From Ignavibacteriales bacterium (GTDB taxonomy: Bacteria > Bacteroidota > Ignavibacteria > Ignavibacteriales > Melioribacteraceae): a stretch of DNA of 64,000 nt. Made by a program: the position numbers and the translations under genes. The DNA lies in the NCBI GenBank assembly GCA_020635285.1, contig JACKAB010000010.1, positions 62,001 through 126,000 on the forward strand. Reading direction: 5' to 3'. Below are positions 34,774-44,525 of the stretch, piece by piece. A model generated the notes under the pieces. The model saw only the letters and a program-made list of their open reading frames with translations. It was not told the DNA's origin and did not search any database. The first letter of the stretch is position 1, and each line of letters opens with the position of its first letter.

Positions 34774-35649
34774 ATGTATAATAATCTTAAAAACAAATTG
34801 TTTTCACTTTTAATTTTTTTCCTTTCAATTACACAATTAAATTTCGCACAAATTGAAAAAGTTGTTGATGGTTTTCAATTTACTGAAGGTCCGGTTTGGA
34901 AAGACGGAGCTTTGCTTTTTAGTGATATACCGGCAAACAAGATTTATAGGTGGAATGTAAAAGATGGACTCTCAGTATTTTTGGAACCTTCCGGGAATTC
35001 TAACGGTTTGGCTTTAGATAAAGAAGGAAACCTGCTCTTAGCACAGCATGGAAACAGAAGGTTAGCAAAATTATTTAGTGATGGAAAGGAAATTTCTTTG
35101 GCAAGTGAGTATTTCGGAAGTAAATTAAACTCACCTAATGATATTGCAGTTAAATCTGATGGTTCAATATTTTTTACTGATCCGCCATACGGAATTAAGC
35201 CCGAACAAGAGGAATTGGGATATTATGGGATTTACAGACTTAGCAAAAATGGGAAACTCAGACTTTTAGATAACTCCTTAAGAAGACCAAATGGGATTGC
35301 GTTTTCTCCAGATGAAAAACTACTTTACGTTACAAATTCAGAAACTAAAGATATTTATGTTTGGGATGTGGCTGATAGTATAATCACCAACAGAAGATTG
35401 TTTGCTAGTATGGAACCAAATGGAGCGGGAGACGGACTTAAAATAAATTCGGAAGGAAGGTTATTTGTTGCCGGATCTGTTGGAATTTGGATATTTGAAA
35501 AAGATGGAACTTTTATTGAATCTATTGAAATTCCAGGGCAAACCACAAATTGTGCATGGGGCGATGAAGACAGGAAAACGCTTTATATTACTTCTGGTGA
35601 TGCACTTTATAAATATCGTTCAAACTTGACAACTTATGAAAATAATTGA
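34774..35649 (+). CDS. SMP-30/gluconolactonase-family secreted protein
   Basis: 291 residues. A signal peptide (LFSLLIFFLSITQLNFAQ) exports it to the periplasm. The six-bladed propeller has the family motifs FTEGPVWKDGALLFSD, SNGLALDKEGNLLLAQHGNR, LNSPNDIAVKSDGSIFFTDP (metal-binding Asn/Asp) and RPNGIAFSPDEKLLYV. Members hydrolyse sugar lactones or other esters using a divalent cation. The 3' end overlaps the start of the next gene, so the two are probably translated together. Confidence 0.88.
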   Translation: MYNNLKNKLFSLLIFFLSITQLNFAQIEKVVDGFQFTEGPVWKDGALLFSDIPANKIYRWNVKDGLSVFLEPSGNSNGLALDKEGNLLLAQHGNRRLAKLFSDGKEISLASEYFGSKLNSPNDIAVKSDGSIFFTDPPYGIKPEQEELGYYGIYRLSKNGKLRLLDNSLRRPNGIAFSPDEKLLYVTNSETKDIYVWDVADSIITNRRLFASMEPNGAGDGLKINSEGRLFVAGSVGIWIFEKDGTFIESIEIPGQTTNCAWGDEDRKTLYITSGDALYKYRSNLTTYENN

Positions 35650-36140
35650 GTGACATGACGAACGAAAATTTACAACCATTTAAATATAACGGTGCCAGAT
35701 CGCTTGTTCTGCTGCATGAAAAACATTTAAAATCTTTTCTTTTAATTTGGCGGGAAGCGTATGACAAAAATATTGCTCTGCCCAAAACAGAAGATCCAGA
35801 TTATGAATCGTTGATAACGTTGCTAAGACATGTTTTAAGATCTGCAGGAAACTACATGAATTGGATATGTGATAAATTGGAGCTTCCGAGTCCAAAAATT
35901 AATGCTGTCCCAAATTTAGATATTATTAAAAATGAAGCTGATAATTATCTTAATCACCTTTTGGAAAGATGGAGATTACCTCTTTGCGAAGTTGAAGAAG
36001 AAAAATTTATTTCACTAACATTTACCTCTAATTGGGGAATTGAGTATTGTATTGATGCAATGTTGGAACACGCCGTAATGCATCCAATCCGTCATGAATT
36101 TCAACTAAGAAATTTGATAAAAGAAAATTCTGAGACATAA
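35646..36140 (+). CDS. DinB-like four-helix protein
   Basis: 164 residues if started at GTG 35646, or 161 from ATG 35655 (MTNENLQPF). The helical pattern with a likely metal His (LITLLRHVLRSAGNYMNWI) and a C-terminal HxxxxxxH-type site (MLEHAVMHPIRHEFQLR) is typical of DinB/YfiT metal-binding proteins. Some relatives are thiol-dependent transferases. It overlaps the SMP-30 gene by 4 bp. Substrate not known. Confidence 0.65.
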   Translation: MSDMTNENLQPFKYNGARSLVLLHEKHLKSFLLIWREAYDKNIALPKTEDPDYESLITLLRHVLRSAGNYMNWICDKLELPSPKINAVPNLDIIKNEADNYLNHLLERWRLPLCEVEEEKFISLTFTSNWGIEYCIDAMLEHAVMHPIRHEFQLRNLIKENSET

Positions 36141-36299
36141 AGTTCTAGAATGTAATTATTATAAAAAACATCTATCTCTTTTAGATTTCAATCTCAAAAA
36201 CAATGTTTTACATTAGTACAAATTAAGACTTTAATTTTATAAAATGGTTATTTGGAAAAAAAACAAAAAGCCTTATCTTAAACAAATAGTTATTCGAAT

Positions 36300-38626
36300 T
36301 TACTTCATCAATAACATTTTCTTAGTTTGAGAAAAATTATTCCCGGAAAAGTTATAAAAATATATGCCCGATGTTAGTCCTTGCCAACCGGCATGCAGGT
36401 TTGAAGCATCAAAATCAAATGTGTATGTTCCTGCATTTATTTGGTCACTTAATAAAACAGCAACTTCTTGACCCAATACATTAAAAACTCTTAAAGTATA
36501 CATTCCACTTGCCGGAATACTTACCACAATTTGTGTGTTTGGATTAAAAGGATTTGGATAATTTTGTTCAAGAGAATAACTGCTTGGCAACTCCAGTTGG
36601 TTATCTTCAACACTTGTAATTGCATCAATGTTTCCACCGCCAAAGGTTGGCGTCATTTGAACAAAGGGACCTGTTCCATTTAGATAACGGCCTGTTGATA
36701 AATCTGTTGTTTGCTCAGCATAACTTATTTCATCAATAATTGTTGTATCACTATTTGATAAGTAAATTGTTTCTCCTGATCCGGAGAGTTTAAAGTTAGC
36801 GTGTAATCCTTTCTGATCTTCATCATTATCTGCCCAAACAATTAAATATCCTTTTGCTGAAATAGTTGTGTCAGGGAATGACCACTGTGAAAGATCATCA
36901 CCATCATCTGATAGAAAATATCCACTTAATGAAATAGCCTCTTCAGAATTATTATATAGTTCAATCCAATCTTCATATTCACCTTCAGAATCTGTTGCAG
37001 TGGTTTCGTTGCTAGCCATAAACTCATTAATTACTAAATCACCCGAAACGGTTAAAGTATAAAACTCATATGCCGCACGATTAGGAGAAAAGGAAGCGGC
37101 ATCATCATTTTCTGCATAAATATAATATTGAAATCCGCTTGAACCCGTAGAAACAGAAACGCCATAAATTCCATCACCGCCTGATCCATCTCCATGATTT
37201 CCATCATCAAACATTTCTATTTTTTCAAAAGCCTTTGTCACACTTCTTCTATATGCTAATTTTACAATATTAGCGCTGCTAACATTTGCAGTTATAAAAA
37301 CCTCTGAATTGGGAGAAGGAGAAGATGGAGTTTGTCCTAACTCAGAAATAGTTGGAGAAATTGCTTGAAAATCATAAAGAGAATTTAGATATGTAACCCT
37401 TGCATCCATCAATTCAGCAATACCAAGAATTGATTGGTTCATAGGTCCGGGAGGACCTCCGCCACCAACGCTGTTATCTACATTATTGATGAAATTAGAA
37501 TATGTATAAAATTTGTTTGGATCATTTTGTACTTCTGTATCAATAATATCTTGAATCTCCATTGCCCTTGTGCGATACAAATCATTCTCAAAATAATCTT
37601 CCATTATCGTTTTCATATGAGCTACGTACATTTTTTTATATGTCGAGTTAGAAAGTACCTTGCTAATTATTGGGTAATTGCTGCTTGCTGAATTCAGATA
37701 TGGATCAAGTTGCTGCAAACCAGATATATTTAATTGAGATCCACCAATAAGTGAAGAAAACACTCCAAAATTTTCATTAAAATCCCAAACTATTGGATTA
37801 AACATTCCCGCATTATCTTGATATAAATAATAATTATGTGCAAAATTTATTGGTGCATCTAAATTCACTAATAAATTATCAAATGCCAACATCCATAAAT
37901 GACGGTCAACATTTAAAACATCTTCAACAGATTCTGAATCATTATTTAGGACATCTAAAAAATTTATCAGGTCTTTCCATCCATTGTCAGATTCTATTTC
38001 ATAATAATTTGCATAAGTTGCCGAGTCCACACCTAGATATCCCCAGACAGTTACAATATTTTGAGGTGTGTCATTTACCAATTCGCCCTTAAAAAAGGAA
38101 TTGTCACTACTATAATAATTACTTCTTAAAAATGCTTATCAACATCTTGCACACTCGTATAAAGTCCAAGATAAGTGCCATTAATATATACTTTAATATA
38201 ATTCGCCAAACTTGCCGGCATATATTGTCTAGCTATTTCATAGCTTAGTGTTTCTCTAACAAAGCTTGGATCATTATATACATTTGCAAGTTTTAATGTT
38301 CCATAATCCTCATGTTCTTGACCATCAATAGTGTAATCGAGTTTAATATTAAGTGGATTTTTTATTTGGTTTGCACGATAGCTGCTGTTTCCTTTATATC
38401 TTACACCTACACTGTCATAAGTTATACCATTGACGACAGCGGTTCCCAATAAGCGTTCTTCATTACCTTCAGAAACTAATTGATCAAGTAGAGCATCCCA
38501 GTTAGATTCTGTAAATGTGATCTCTATTGTATTTATTGTGTTTATGTCGTAAAAAATCCTGACCACTAATTTTTGCGGCAATAAAAAGAATGAGTAAAAA
38601 GTGTTCGAAATATTTTTTTTTTTCAT
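36300..38626 (-). CDS. CotH kinase-like protein with lamin-tail domain and T9SS sorting signal, frameshifted
   Basis: About 770 residues after correction. A signal peptide (HFLLILFIAAKISGQ) is followed by a CotH domain (VGVRYKGNSSYR, IKNPLNIKLDYTIDGQEHED, SYEIARQYMPAS, then FNPIVWDFNENFGVF). Next come an Ig-like region, a lamin-tail domain (LVINEFMASNETTATDSEGE) and a C-terminal type A sorting domain (SLEQNYPNPFNPNTQIVVSI). CotH proteins are atypical protein kinases; the sorting domain sends cargo through the type IX secretion system to the cell surface. The main intact piece is 36300-38081 and the N-terminal piece 38126-38659. Shifts lie in A5 38128-38132 and in homopolymers of the signal peptide (~38552 and ~38615). 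The sorting domain has an unusual seven-residue insertion (HAGWQGL) before SGIYFY. Confidence 0.85.
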
Positions 38627-38756
38627 TTTTGAATCCTTGTATTCATTTTTAATTATCACTTAAATCATGATTTATATATAAGACGATGATTTTGAAAAAA
38701 ACTTGCACAGAAGGGTTAGATAGTTTAATAATGAGCTTTTGCCAAAAATTAAATTA

Positions 38757-38930
38757 TTACTTATGTGTACTTTTATAAACAATATTATTTTTTGTTTTAC
38801 TTTTTATTGGAATTAAATTTTTCTTTAGTTCTCTTTCTTTCAAAATCTTACTATATAATACTTCTATTCGGTCCGCAAAATCAGTTAATTGATTTACTAA
38901 ATCATTTAATACCATATTTGAATAATCCAT
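38757..38930 (-). CDS. Small hypothetical protein (57 residues)
   Basis: An open frame from ATG 38930 to TAA 38757. AGGAAAA is correctly spaced upstream of the ATG. The product starts MDYSNMVLNDLVNQLTDFAD and is helical and charged, with a coiled-coil look (ILKERELKK) and a basic C-terminus. It lies between the Spy-like gene and the CotH gene on the same strand. No family is recognised; it might be a small cytoplasmic partner. Confidence 0.4.
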   Translation of the reverse strand: MDYSNMVLNDLVNQLTDFADRIEVLYSKILKERELKKNLIPIKSKTKNNIVYKSTHK

Positions 38931-39014
38931 CAATATTTTCCTATGCTTGTTTCTTAAATGTATGACGACAAATTTTAAAATAACTTGTGCAGGTGATGAT
39001 AAAAGTTTTAAATG

Positions 39015-39046
39015 AAAAACCCCTCAACAACATTGATGGGGGTTTT
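39015..39046 (-). terminator. Intrinsic terminator after the Spy-like gene
   Basis: Inverted repeat AAAACCCCTCAA...TTGATGGGGGTTTT lies 17 bp beyond the corrected stop of the Spy-like gene. It has a T run in the minus-strand direction and could work both ways. It falls inside the uncorrected reading frame, which supports the frameshift correction there. Confidence 0.75.
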
Positions 39047-39062
39047 CCTTCCTTGAAAATAT

Positions 39063-39632
39063 TTAATTTCTCTTTGGCGGCCGCTCTCCTCTTGGCGGCG
39101 GGAGGCGGAGGCATTTCACCTTTAACCTCTCCTATTGGAGCACCTGGAGGAGGATTGCCTTGTTGTGCTTTACCTAATAAACGATGCACAATTTCAAATA
39201 ATTTATTTTGCTGCTCTGGTGTACAAATTTCCTTTAATTTCAAAAAATGCTGAAATGTTAATAGTTCTAGTTCTGTCTGCTTTTCAAGTGAGAGATTAAG
39301 CAATGAGTCGGAAATAATAGTTTTATCACCATACATTGCTTCTTCAAACATTTTTCTTTTCACCAGCATTAATTCATCATTTAATTCTGCTGCTTTTTTG
39401 TGATGATTTTCCCTTAACTCTAAAAATTTTTCCGTTTGTTCAGTAGAAAATCCCAATTCTTCTTTCAACATTTCTTGAATTCTAACCTTTTCATCTCCTT
39501 TATCTACCGCACCTCGCATATTATCATGCTTTTGGTTTTCCAAGCCAGAAGTAATAGCAATGCTGCAATGTTAATAATCACTAAAACTACTATTGTGATT
39601 ATAAGGTTTCTATTTTGCTTAATTATATCCAT
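39063..39632 (-). CDS. Spy/CpxP-like periplasmic stress protein with N-terminal anchor, frameshifted
   Basis: About 190 residues after correction. From ATG 39632 a membrane helix (LIITIVVLVIINIAALLLLLAW) precedes a helical domain with LTXXQ-like elements (LGFSTEQTEKFLELRENHHK, ICTPEQQNKLFEIVHRLL), as in Spy/CpxP/ZraP chaperones that bind LTxxQ repeats. The tail is Pro/Arg-rich (GEMPPPP... PPKRN) and unusually GC-rich for this genome. Shifts lie in T4 39536-39539 and near 39096-39102. The longest uncorrected frame is 38941-39543. It is third in a sigma/anti-sigma/Spy-like cassette, suggesting envelope stress response. Confidence 0.7.
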
Positions 39633-39640
39633 AATATTAC

Positions 39641-39970
39641 CTACTCAAATAAAAATTTTTCTGTTTGATCACTTTCTAAATTAAAATCACTCTTTAAAAT
39701 ATCAACCAGCTCCAGATCTGTTTCTGAGCTAACAACTGAAATATCGGAACTTGTATACCAAATGGCCGTGGTTAAGTTTAACACAACCAAAACAGTGAAA
39801 AATGAGGGTTTCAACACACCATAAATCGAAAAACTTTTTTCTGGATTTTTCATTAATTCTTTGCTGAACCCTAGTATAAAAATAAGGATTGGGCTGTAAT
39901 GTCTCTTTTGTTTTCAAAAGATTCCCAAAGTCTTATCAATTTCGTTCTGTATTTTTTCTTGTTTGTTCAT
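39641..39970 (-). pseudogene. Putative anti-sigma factor, frameshifted
   Basis: About 107 residues after correction: a cytoplasmic N-terminus (MNKQEKIQNEIDKTLG, then FYTRVQQRINEKSRK), one membrane helix (PSFFTVLVVLNLTTAIWYT) and a short acidic periplasmic tail. The ATG at 39970 follows GGGAGTT. Two shifts (near 39911-39926 and 39830-39843) leave only fragments 39729-39917 and 39641-39853. It has no zinc-finger HxxxCxxC, so the assignment rests on topology and on its place 50 bp after a sigma factor gene. It could be another small membrane protein. Confidence 0.5.
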
Positions 39971-40019
39971 TTTAACTCCCAATAATTGAGACGTTCTTTT
40001 TCTCTAAAAACTTGTGTGT

Positions 40020-40582
40020 TTATAAATGTTTTTCAAAATAATCTTTTAATTCTTTTTGTAAATTTTTCTTTGCTCTATGCATCAAAGCTTCAACTGCCGA
40101 TAATGACATATCCATAATTTCTGTAATTTCTTTATTGCTAAATCCTTCATATTTGCTCAAAATTATTGCTGTTTTCTGATTATCCGGTAATTTTGATAAT
40201 GCCCAATCAAGAATTTCTTTTCTTTCTTTATCTTCTAATTCTTGTTCCGGTGTTCCATTGCTCGGAATTTCTATAATTTCTTCACCTTCTTCAGTAGATC
40301 GGAACAAACTTGTTAATTGACCAAAACGTTTTTTTCTTTTCTTGCTTCTCAAAAATCCAATGATTTGTTAACTGCTATTCTATAAACCCAGGTAGAAATT
40401 TGTGATTCCTCACGAAAATGACTCATTGATTCATAAACTTGAATAAATACTTCCTGGGCAATATCATCAGCATCCTCGACATTATTAACATATCGGAAAC
40501 AAGTGTTTCTCACCTTTTCTTGAAGTTTTTCAACAATGCTTTGAAAATCAGTTGTATCGTAAATTTGTTCGGCCAAAAACAT
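40020..40582 (-). CDS. ECF RNA polymerase sigma factor (RpoE-like), frameshifted
   Basis: About 187 residues after correction. Region 2 reads CFRYVNNVEDADDIAQEVFIQVYESM and ISTWVYRIAVNKSLDF; region 4 reads LPDNQKTAIILSKYEGFSNK and EIMDMSLSAVEALMHRAKKN. One base is missing in the A5/T5 run at 40351-40355, splitting it into 40349-40612 and 40020-40352. I start at ATG 40582 (MFLAEQIYD), with GGAAA upstream; a TTG ten codons earlier is the alternative. It heads the sigma/anti-sigma/Spy-like cassette and probably controls it. Confidence 0.88.
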
Positions 40583-40820
40583 ATTTTCCAAATATTCTAT
40601 TGCAATATACAATTAAGACGATATAATTTTAAAAAACTTGCGGCTCAAAATTAATTTTTTGTAAAAAAAATACATTTTGCTAAAGTCCTTCCCCATCAAA
40701 AAGAACTAATAAATTTAAGATTTAAAGTCCTATCCCATATTACAGAACGATTTAATTATCTTAAGAACATATTTTTGCTGAAGTAAATTCATTCGTAGTG
40801 CGCGGAGTTAAATAATGAAA

Positions 40821-40848
40821 TTCATACTTCGACTTCGCTCAGTATGAA
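40821..40848. repeat. Short palindromic repeat element upstream of the receptor gene
   Basis: TTCATACT (40821-40828) and AGTATGAA (40841-40848) form an exact 8-bp inverted repeat around a CGACTTCGCTC loop. The sequence looks like the dispersed intergenic palindromes found in many bacterial genomes and resembles in style those at 43168 and 50467. It lies 24 bp before the TonB-dependent receptor start. Confidence 0.5.
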
Positions 40849-40872
40849 AATTATTAATAACTTGAGGCAAGA

Positions 40873-43158
40873 ATGAAAAAAATAGTTCTTTTAATATATT
40901 TTGTTATTATCAGCTTAACGTATTCTCAAAATTCACCCCAAGGAATTTTAGAAGGAATTGTTGTGGATAATAATAGTAAATCTCCACTAATTGGTGTAAA
41001 TATTTTTATCAAAGATAAGAATATTGGTGCCACAACAGATAAGAATGGATTTTATCAATTTAAAAATATTTCTGTTGGTACCTATACTATTCAGTTTAGT
41101 TATTTGGGTTACGATAAAGTTACAAAAACAGATGTAATTATTAGACCACAGCGAACAACATATCTTAACATAAACCTCAACTCATCTTCAGTTGAGTTAG
41201 AAGATGTTGTAGTTGAAAGCGGTTACTTTACTGAAATTGATAATAAACCATTAGGAACCGTAAATTTTTCTGCAGAAGAAATTAGAAGAGCTCCAGGCTC
41301 TGCTGGAGATGTAAGCAGAATTTTATTTGGTTTACCATCGCTAGCAAAAGTTAATGATTCAAGAAACAGTTTAATTGTCCGTGGTGGAAGTCCGATTGAA
41401 AATAGTTTCTACATAGATAATATTGAGATTCCAAATATAAATCACTTCCCGGTTGAGGGATCATCTGACGGACCAATCGGAATATTAAATGTTGATTTTA
41501 TAGAAGATGTAAATTTTTACTCGGGCGGATTTTCATCAATTTACGGAGATAAACTTTCCTCAATTATGGAGATAACTTTTAGGGAAGGTGCAAAGGATAA
41601 TATTCAGCCGCAAATTAATTTGAGCATGCAGGGCTTTGGAGCAGCTATCGAAGGACCAATTTCAAAAAAAGGTTCATATATGGTTTCCGGAAATATGAGT
41701 TATCTAGATTTAATTTTAGATCCAAAAGAAACCGGTGGGGCAATTCCTCGCTATGGAGATGCTCAAGCAAAAGTTGTCTATAATTTTAATGAAAATAATA
41801 AACTCACCTTTTTAGAAATTCTTTCAATAGATCAAATAAATTTAGATTACGAAAACGCTCTTAAAACTGAGCTGACAAATGTTTTTGGAAGGACTGACGG
41901 AGTTACAAATGTTGCCGGATTAAATTGGCAATACATTTGGGGAAAAAGCGGATATTCAAACACTTCTCTCTCTCATACATACTTTGGCTACAAAAGAGAT
42001 TACTCTGAGACAAAATCTAAAAATCATCTTTTTGCAAACAACTCAAAAGAAAATACGTTGAAGTTGAGAAATGTAAATTACTATAAACTTGATGACAATA
42101 ATAAGTTTGAGTTTGGCTTTGAAACAAAATATAACTTCAGCAATTTTGATGTGCTGTATGAAGCATGGGAAGATCATTATGGAAATGCAACTCCACGGCT
42201 TTATGTTGATAATAAAATTAACTCTGTAAAAAGCGGAATTTTTGCTCAACACAGAATGAAAATATCTGAGAGATTAAAGTTAGAGTACGGTGGTAGAATT
42301 GATTACTTCCAGTATAATGACCACATAACTTTTTCACCAAGATTATCTTTAGCTTATGAATTTAATAACGGAATAACTTTATCAGGCAGTGCGGGAATTT
42401 TTACTCAAGAAATACCTGAGAACTTCCTTGTGCAAAATGATAAATTTAAAGACCTATCTACTCCAACTTCAAATCATTTTATTTTAGGAATAAGTAAAAT
42501 GCTTGGGGAAACCACCAGGCTTAGCTTAGAAGGTTATTACAAAACTTATAACAATTTTCCAATAGATCCGACACAGCCGAATGTTTTTCTTTTTGATCAA
42601 TCAATGATAGACGGATTATTTCTAAATCATGAAAACTTGGTTGATAATGGAGAAGCATTCTCACGTGGAATTGAGTTAATGATTCAGAAAAAATTAGCAG
42701 CAGATTTTTATGGATTAGTTAGCGCATCATATTCAAAAACCAGATACAAAGATTTGAACAATGATTGGCACAATAGAATTTATGACAACCAATTTAACTT
42801 TACTTTTGAGGGAGGTTACATTCCAAACAATGAATGGGAATTTAAACTTCGTTGGATTTATGCCGGCGGCGCACCTTATACTCCGTTTGATATTGTCAAA
42901 TCAACAGAACTTAACAGAGGAATTTGGGATACTGAAAACATTAATAGCAAAAGATTGCCGGATTACCATTCATTAAATGTGAGAGTTGATAAACGATTTT
43001 ATTTTTCCAGTACAAGTTTAATTGTTTATTTAAGTGTATGGAATGCTTACGGAAGAGAAAATATTGCTTTTTATCAATGGGATGAAAAGGAAAATAAATT
43101 AGATTATCAAACTCAGTGGAGCACTTTGCCAGTTTTAGGTGTTGAGTATAAATTTTAG
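40873..43158 (+). CDS. TonB-dependent receptor with carboxypeptidase-regulatory-like domain
   Basis: 761 residues. A signal peptide (IVLLIYFVIISLTYSQ), then a CarboxypepD_reg-like domain (LEGIVVDNNSKSPLIGVNIF), a plug domain (DVSRILFGLPSLAKVND, LIVRGGSPIENSFYIDNIEI, YSGGFSSIYGDKLSSIMEI), and a 22-strand-type barrel ending in LPVLGVEYKF, with terminal Phe as expected. It imports a large substrate (siderophore, glycan or peptide) across the outer membrane powered by TonB. No SusD partner is present, so a SusC-type glycan system is unlikely. No signalling (STN) extension is present, so it is not an obvious partner of the FecI/FecR pair 1.4 kb downstream. Confidence 0.9.
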   Translation: MKKIVLLIYFVIISLTYSQNSPQGILEGIVVDNNSKSPLIGVNIFIKDKNIGATTDKNGFYQFKNISVGTYTIQFSYLGYDKVTKTDVIIRPQRTTYLNINLNSSSVELEDVVVESGYFTEIDNKPLGTVNFSAEEIRRAPGSAGDVSRILFGLPSLAKVNDSRNSLIVRGGSPIENSFYIDNIEIPNINHFPVEGSSDGPIGILNVDFIEDVNFYSGGFSSIYGDKLSSIMEITFREGAKDNIQPQINLSMQGFGAAIEGPISKKGSYMVSGNMSYLDLILDPKETGGAIPRYGDAQAKVVYNFNENNKLTFLEILSIDQINLDYENALKTELTNVFGRTDGVTNVAGLNWQYIWGKSGYSNTSLSHTYFGYKRDYSETKSKNHLFANNSKENTLKLRNVNYYKLDDNNKFEFGFETKYNFSNFDVLYEAWEDHYGNATPRLYVDNKINSVKSGIFAQHRMKISERLKLEYGGRIDYFQYNDHITFSPRLSLAYEFNNGITLSGSAGIFTQEIPENFLVQNDKFKDLSTPTSNHFILGISKMLGETTRLSLEGYYKTYNNFPIDPTQPNVFLFDQSMIDGLFLNHENLVDNGEAFSRGIELMIQKKLAADFYGLVSASYSKTRYKDLNNDWHNRIYDNQFNFTFEGGYIPNNEWEFKLRWIYAGGAPYTPFDIVKSTELNRGIWDTENINSKRLPDYHSLNVRVDKRFYFSSTSLIVYLSVWNAYGRENIAFYQWDEKENKLDYQTQWSTLPVLGVEYKF

Positions 43159-43167
43159 AATTGGATC

Positions 43168-43227
43168 TGTCATTCCCGTGAAAACGGGAATCTAAAAAAT
43201 AGATACCGGATCAAGTCCGGCATGACA
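43168..43227. repeat. REP-like double hairpin element
   Basis: A 60-bp unit bounded by TGTCAT and ATGACA. It contains two hairpins: ATTCCCGT-GAAA-ACGGGAAT (43172-43191) and CCGGA-TCAAG-TCCGG (43206-43220). It sits between the convergent receptor and AraC-type genes and may double as a terminator. The form is that of the extragenic palindromes dispersed in many genomes. Confidence 0.65.
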
Positions 43228-43233
43228 AATAAT

Positions 43234-44343
43234 TTAGTTAATATTTCTAAATTGTGCTGGAGTCATTCCAGTAATTTTTTTAAATGCAGAATAATATGCC
43301 GACTTGGACGAGAACCCTGCTTCAAAACCATGGGCCAGTAAATTATATTTTCCTTCCTTATCTAAAAGAATTAATTTTTTAACTTCCTCAACTCTATAAG
43401 CATTTATAAAATCATAAAAGTTTTGATTTTGTTTTGTGTTAATAATTTCAGAAAGATTGTGCGAGCTTATTCCAATTTTTTCAGCCAATTGATTCAAGCT
43501 TAGTTTTGGATCAAGGTATGGTTGATCTTTTTCCATTGTTTCTACCAAGGTCTTTAAATACTCTCCGGCTTTTTCATCTGAAAGACCCGACTTTTTATAT
43601 GTTCCATTCTCTTCTTCAATAATTTTTATTTCAGGTTGTTTGTAACTTTTTATTGCAAGCGTGTAAAGAAAAATTGAGATCGAAATATAAATCATAAGGT
43701 TGGCTTGAAGCTGATCACCAAACATAAATCCAACAAAGTATGAAAGCAACACAATTAACCAAATTATAACTGTTCCAAAAACTAAATACAAGAGCCAGCT
43801 TAAATCAATATCTTCAATACTGGAAAGTGAATTTTTAATTTGTTTGTTAAATTTAATTGTTTTATCAACAGTTAAAGCCATATAAAATACGCCCACAACG
43901 GGAATTAACATTCCAACAAGTTTAATATGCCATTGCGGTTCTTTAGCAAAATCTAATAAACCTAACTGATATTCAGGAGATTCAAAATAAAAAAAACAAA
44001 GTCCATATATTTGAGCTAAAATAAACGGAATAAAATGAATTAAATTGCTAAGATCAAAAGATTGCTTTTTATGAATTAAGAACACCACATAAAGATAAAT
44101 CAGAGGTCCATACAAATAAGGCAATGTGTTACTTATTCCCAAAATCCATGGTATGTTTTTTATATAACCAGATAAAAATGCAACTCCGGCAAGCAAATCC
44201 AATGCAAAGACCAGCATTGTAATGGACAAAAATTTATTTGCAAAACTATTTTCTTTTTTTCTCCATAGAATGAAAAATAAGAAAACTGCTTGTGCTACAC
44301 CAATTGCAAAAATATAAGTTATTATTTCTTTGAATTCTAACAT
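43234..44343 (-). CDS. Membrane-bound AraC-family regulator
   Basis: 369 residues. Seven membrane helices fill the first ~225 residues (IFAIGVAQAVFLFFILWR, FLSITMLVFALDLLAGVAFL, YLYGPLIYLYVVFLI, and more). A C-terminal HTH_18 domain follows: LSLNQLAEKIGISSHNLSEI as first helix-turn-helix and FSSKSAYYSAFKKITGMTP as second. This 7-TM plus AraC layout is frequent in Bacteroidota-like bacteria and is thought to sense membrane or extracellular signals directly. It faces the TonB-dependent receptor gene convergently. Its target genes are unknown. Confidence 0.88.
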   Translation of the reverse strand: MLEFKEIITYIFAIGVAQAVFLFFILWRKKENSFANKFLSITMLVFALDLLAGVAFLSGYIKNIPWILGISNTLPYLYGPLIYLYVVFLIHKKQSFDLSNLIHFIPFILAQIYGLCFFYFESPEYQLGLLDFAKEPQWHIKLVGMLIPVVGVFYMALTVDKTIKFNKQIKNSLSSIEDIDLSWLLYLVFGTVIIWLIVLLSYFVGFMFGDQLQANLMIYISISIFLYTLAIKSYKQPEIKIIEEENGTYKKSGLSDEKAGEYLKTLVETMEKDQPYLDPKLSLNQLAEKIGISSHNLSEIINTKQNQNFYDFINAYRVEEVKKLILLDKEGKYNLLAHGFEAGFSSKSAYYSAFKKITGMTPAQFRNIN

Positions 44344-44525
44344 TATTTAAATGAAATTATTTTGATGAAGATAAAATAATCAAAGATGCTATAAAATAAT
44401 ACTATTTAGAAAAGCTTTGCTTCAACTTATATAAACTGAGAGTAAAATTTTTGTATTTCTCCGTGTTTATTTCTTAACTATTTATATATTTATAAATATA
44501 AACCATTTCATTAGGAACTAGAAAA

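Noticed and set aside
40873..43158. TonB-dependent receptor as a SusC-type glycan importer or as the FecI/FecR partner
   Set aside because: No SusD gene adjoins it and it has no STN signalling domain; an oppositely oriented AraC-type gene separates it from fecI.
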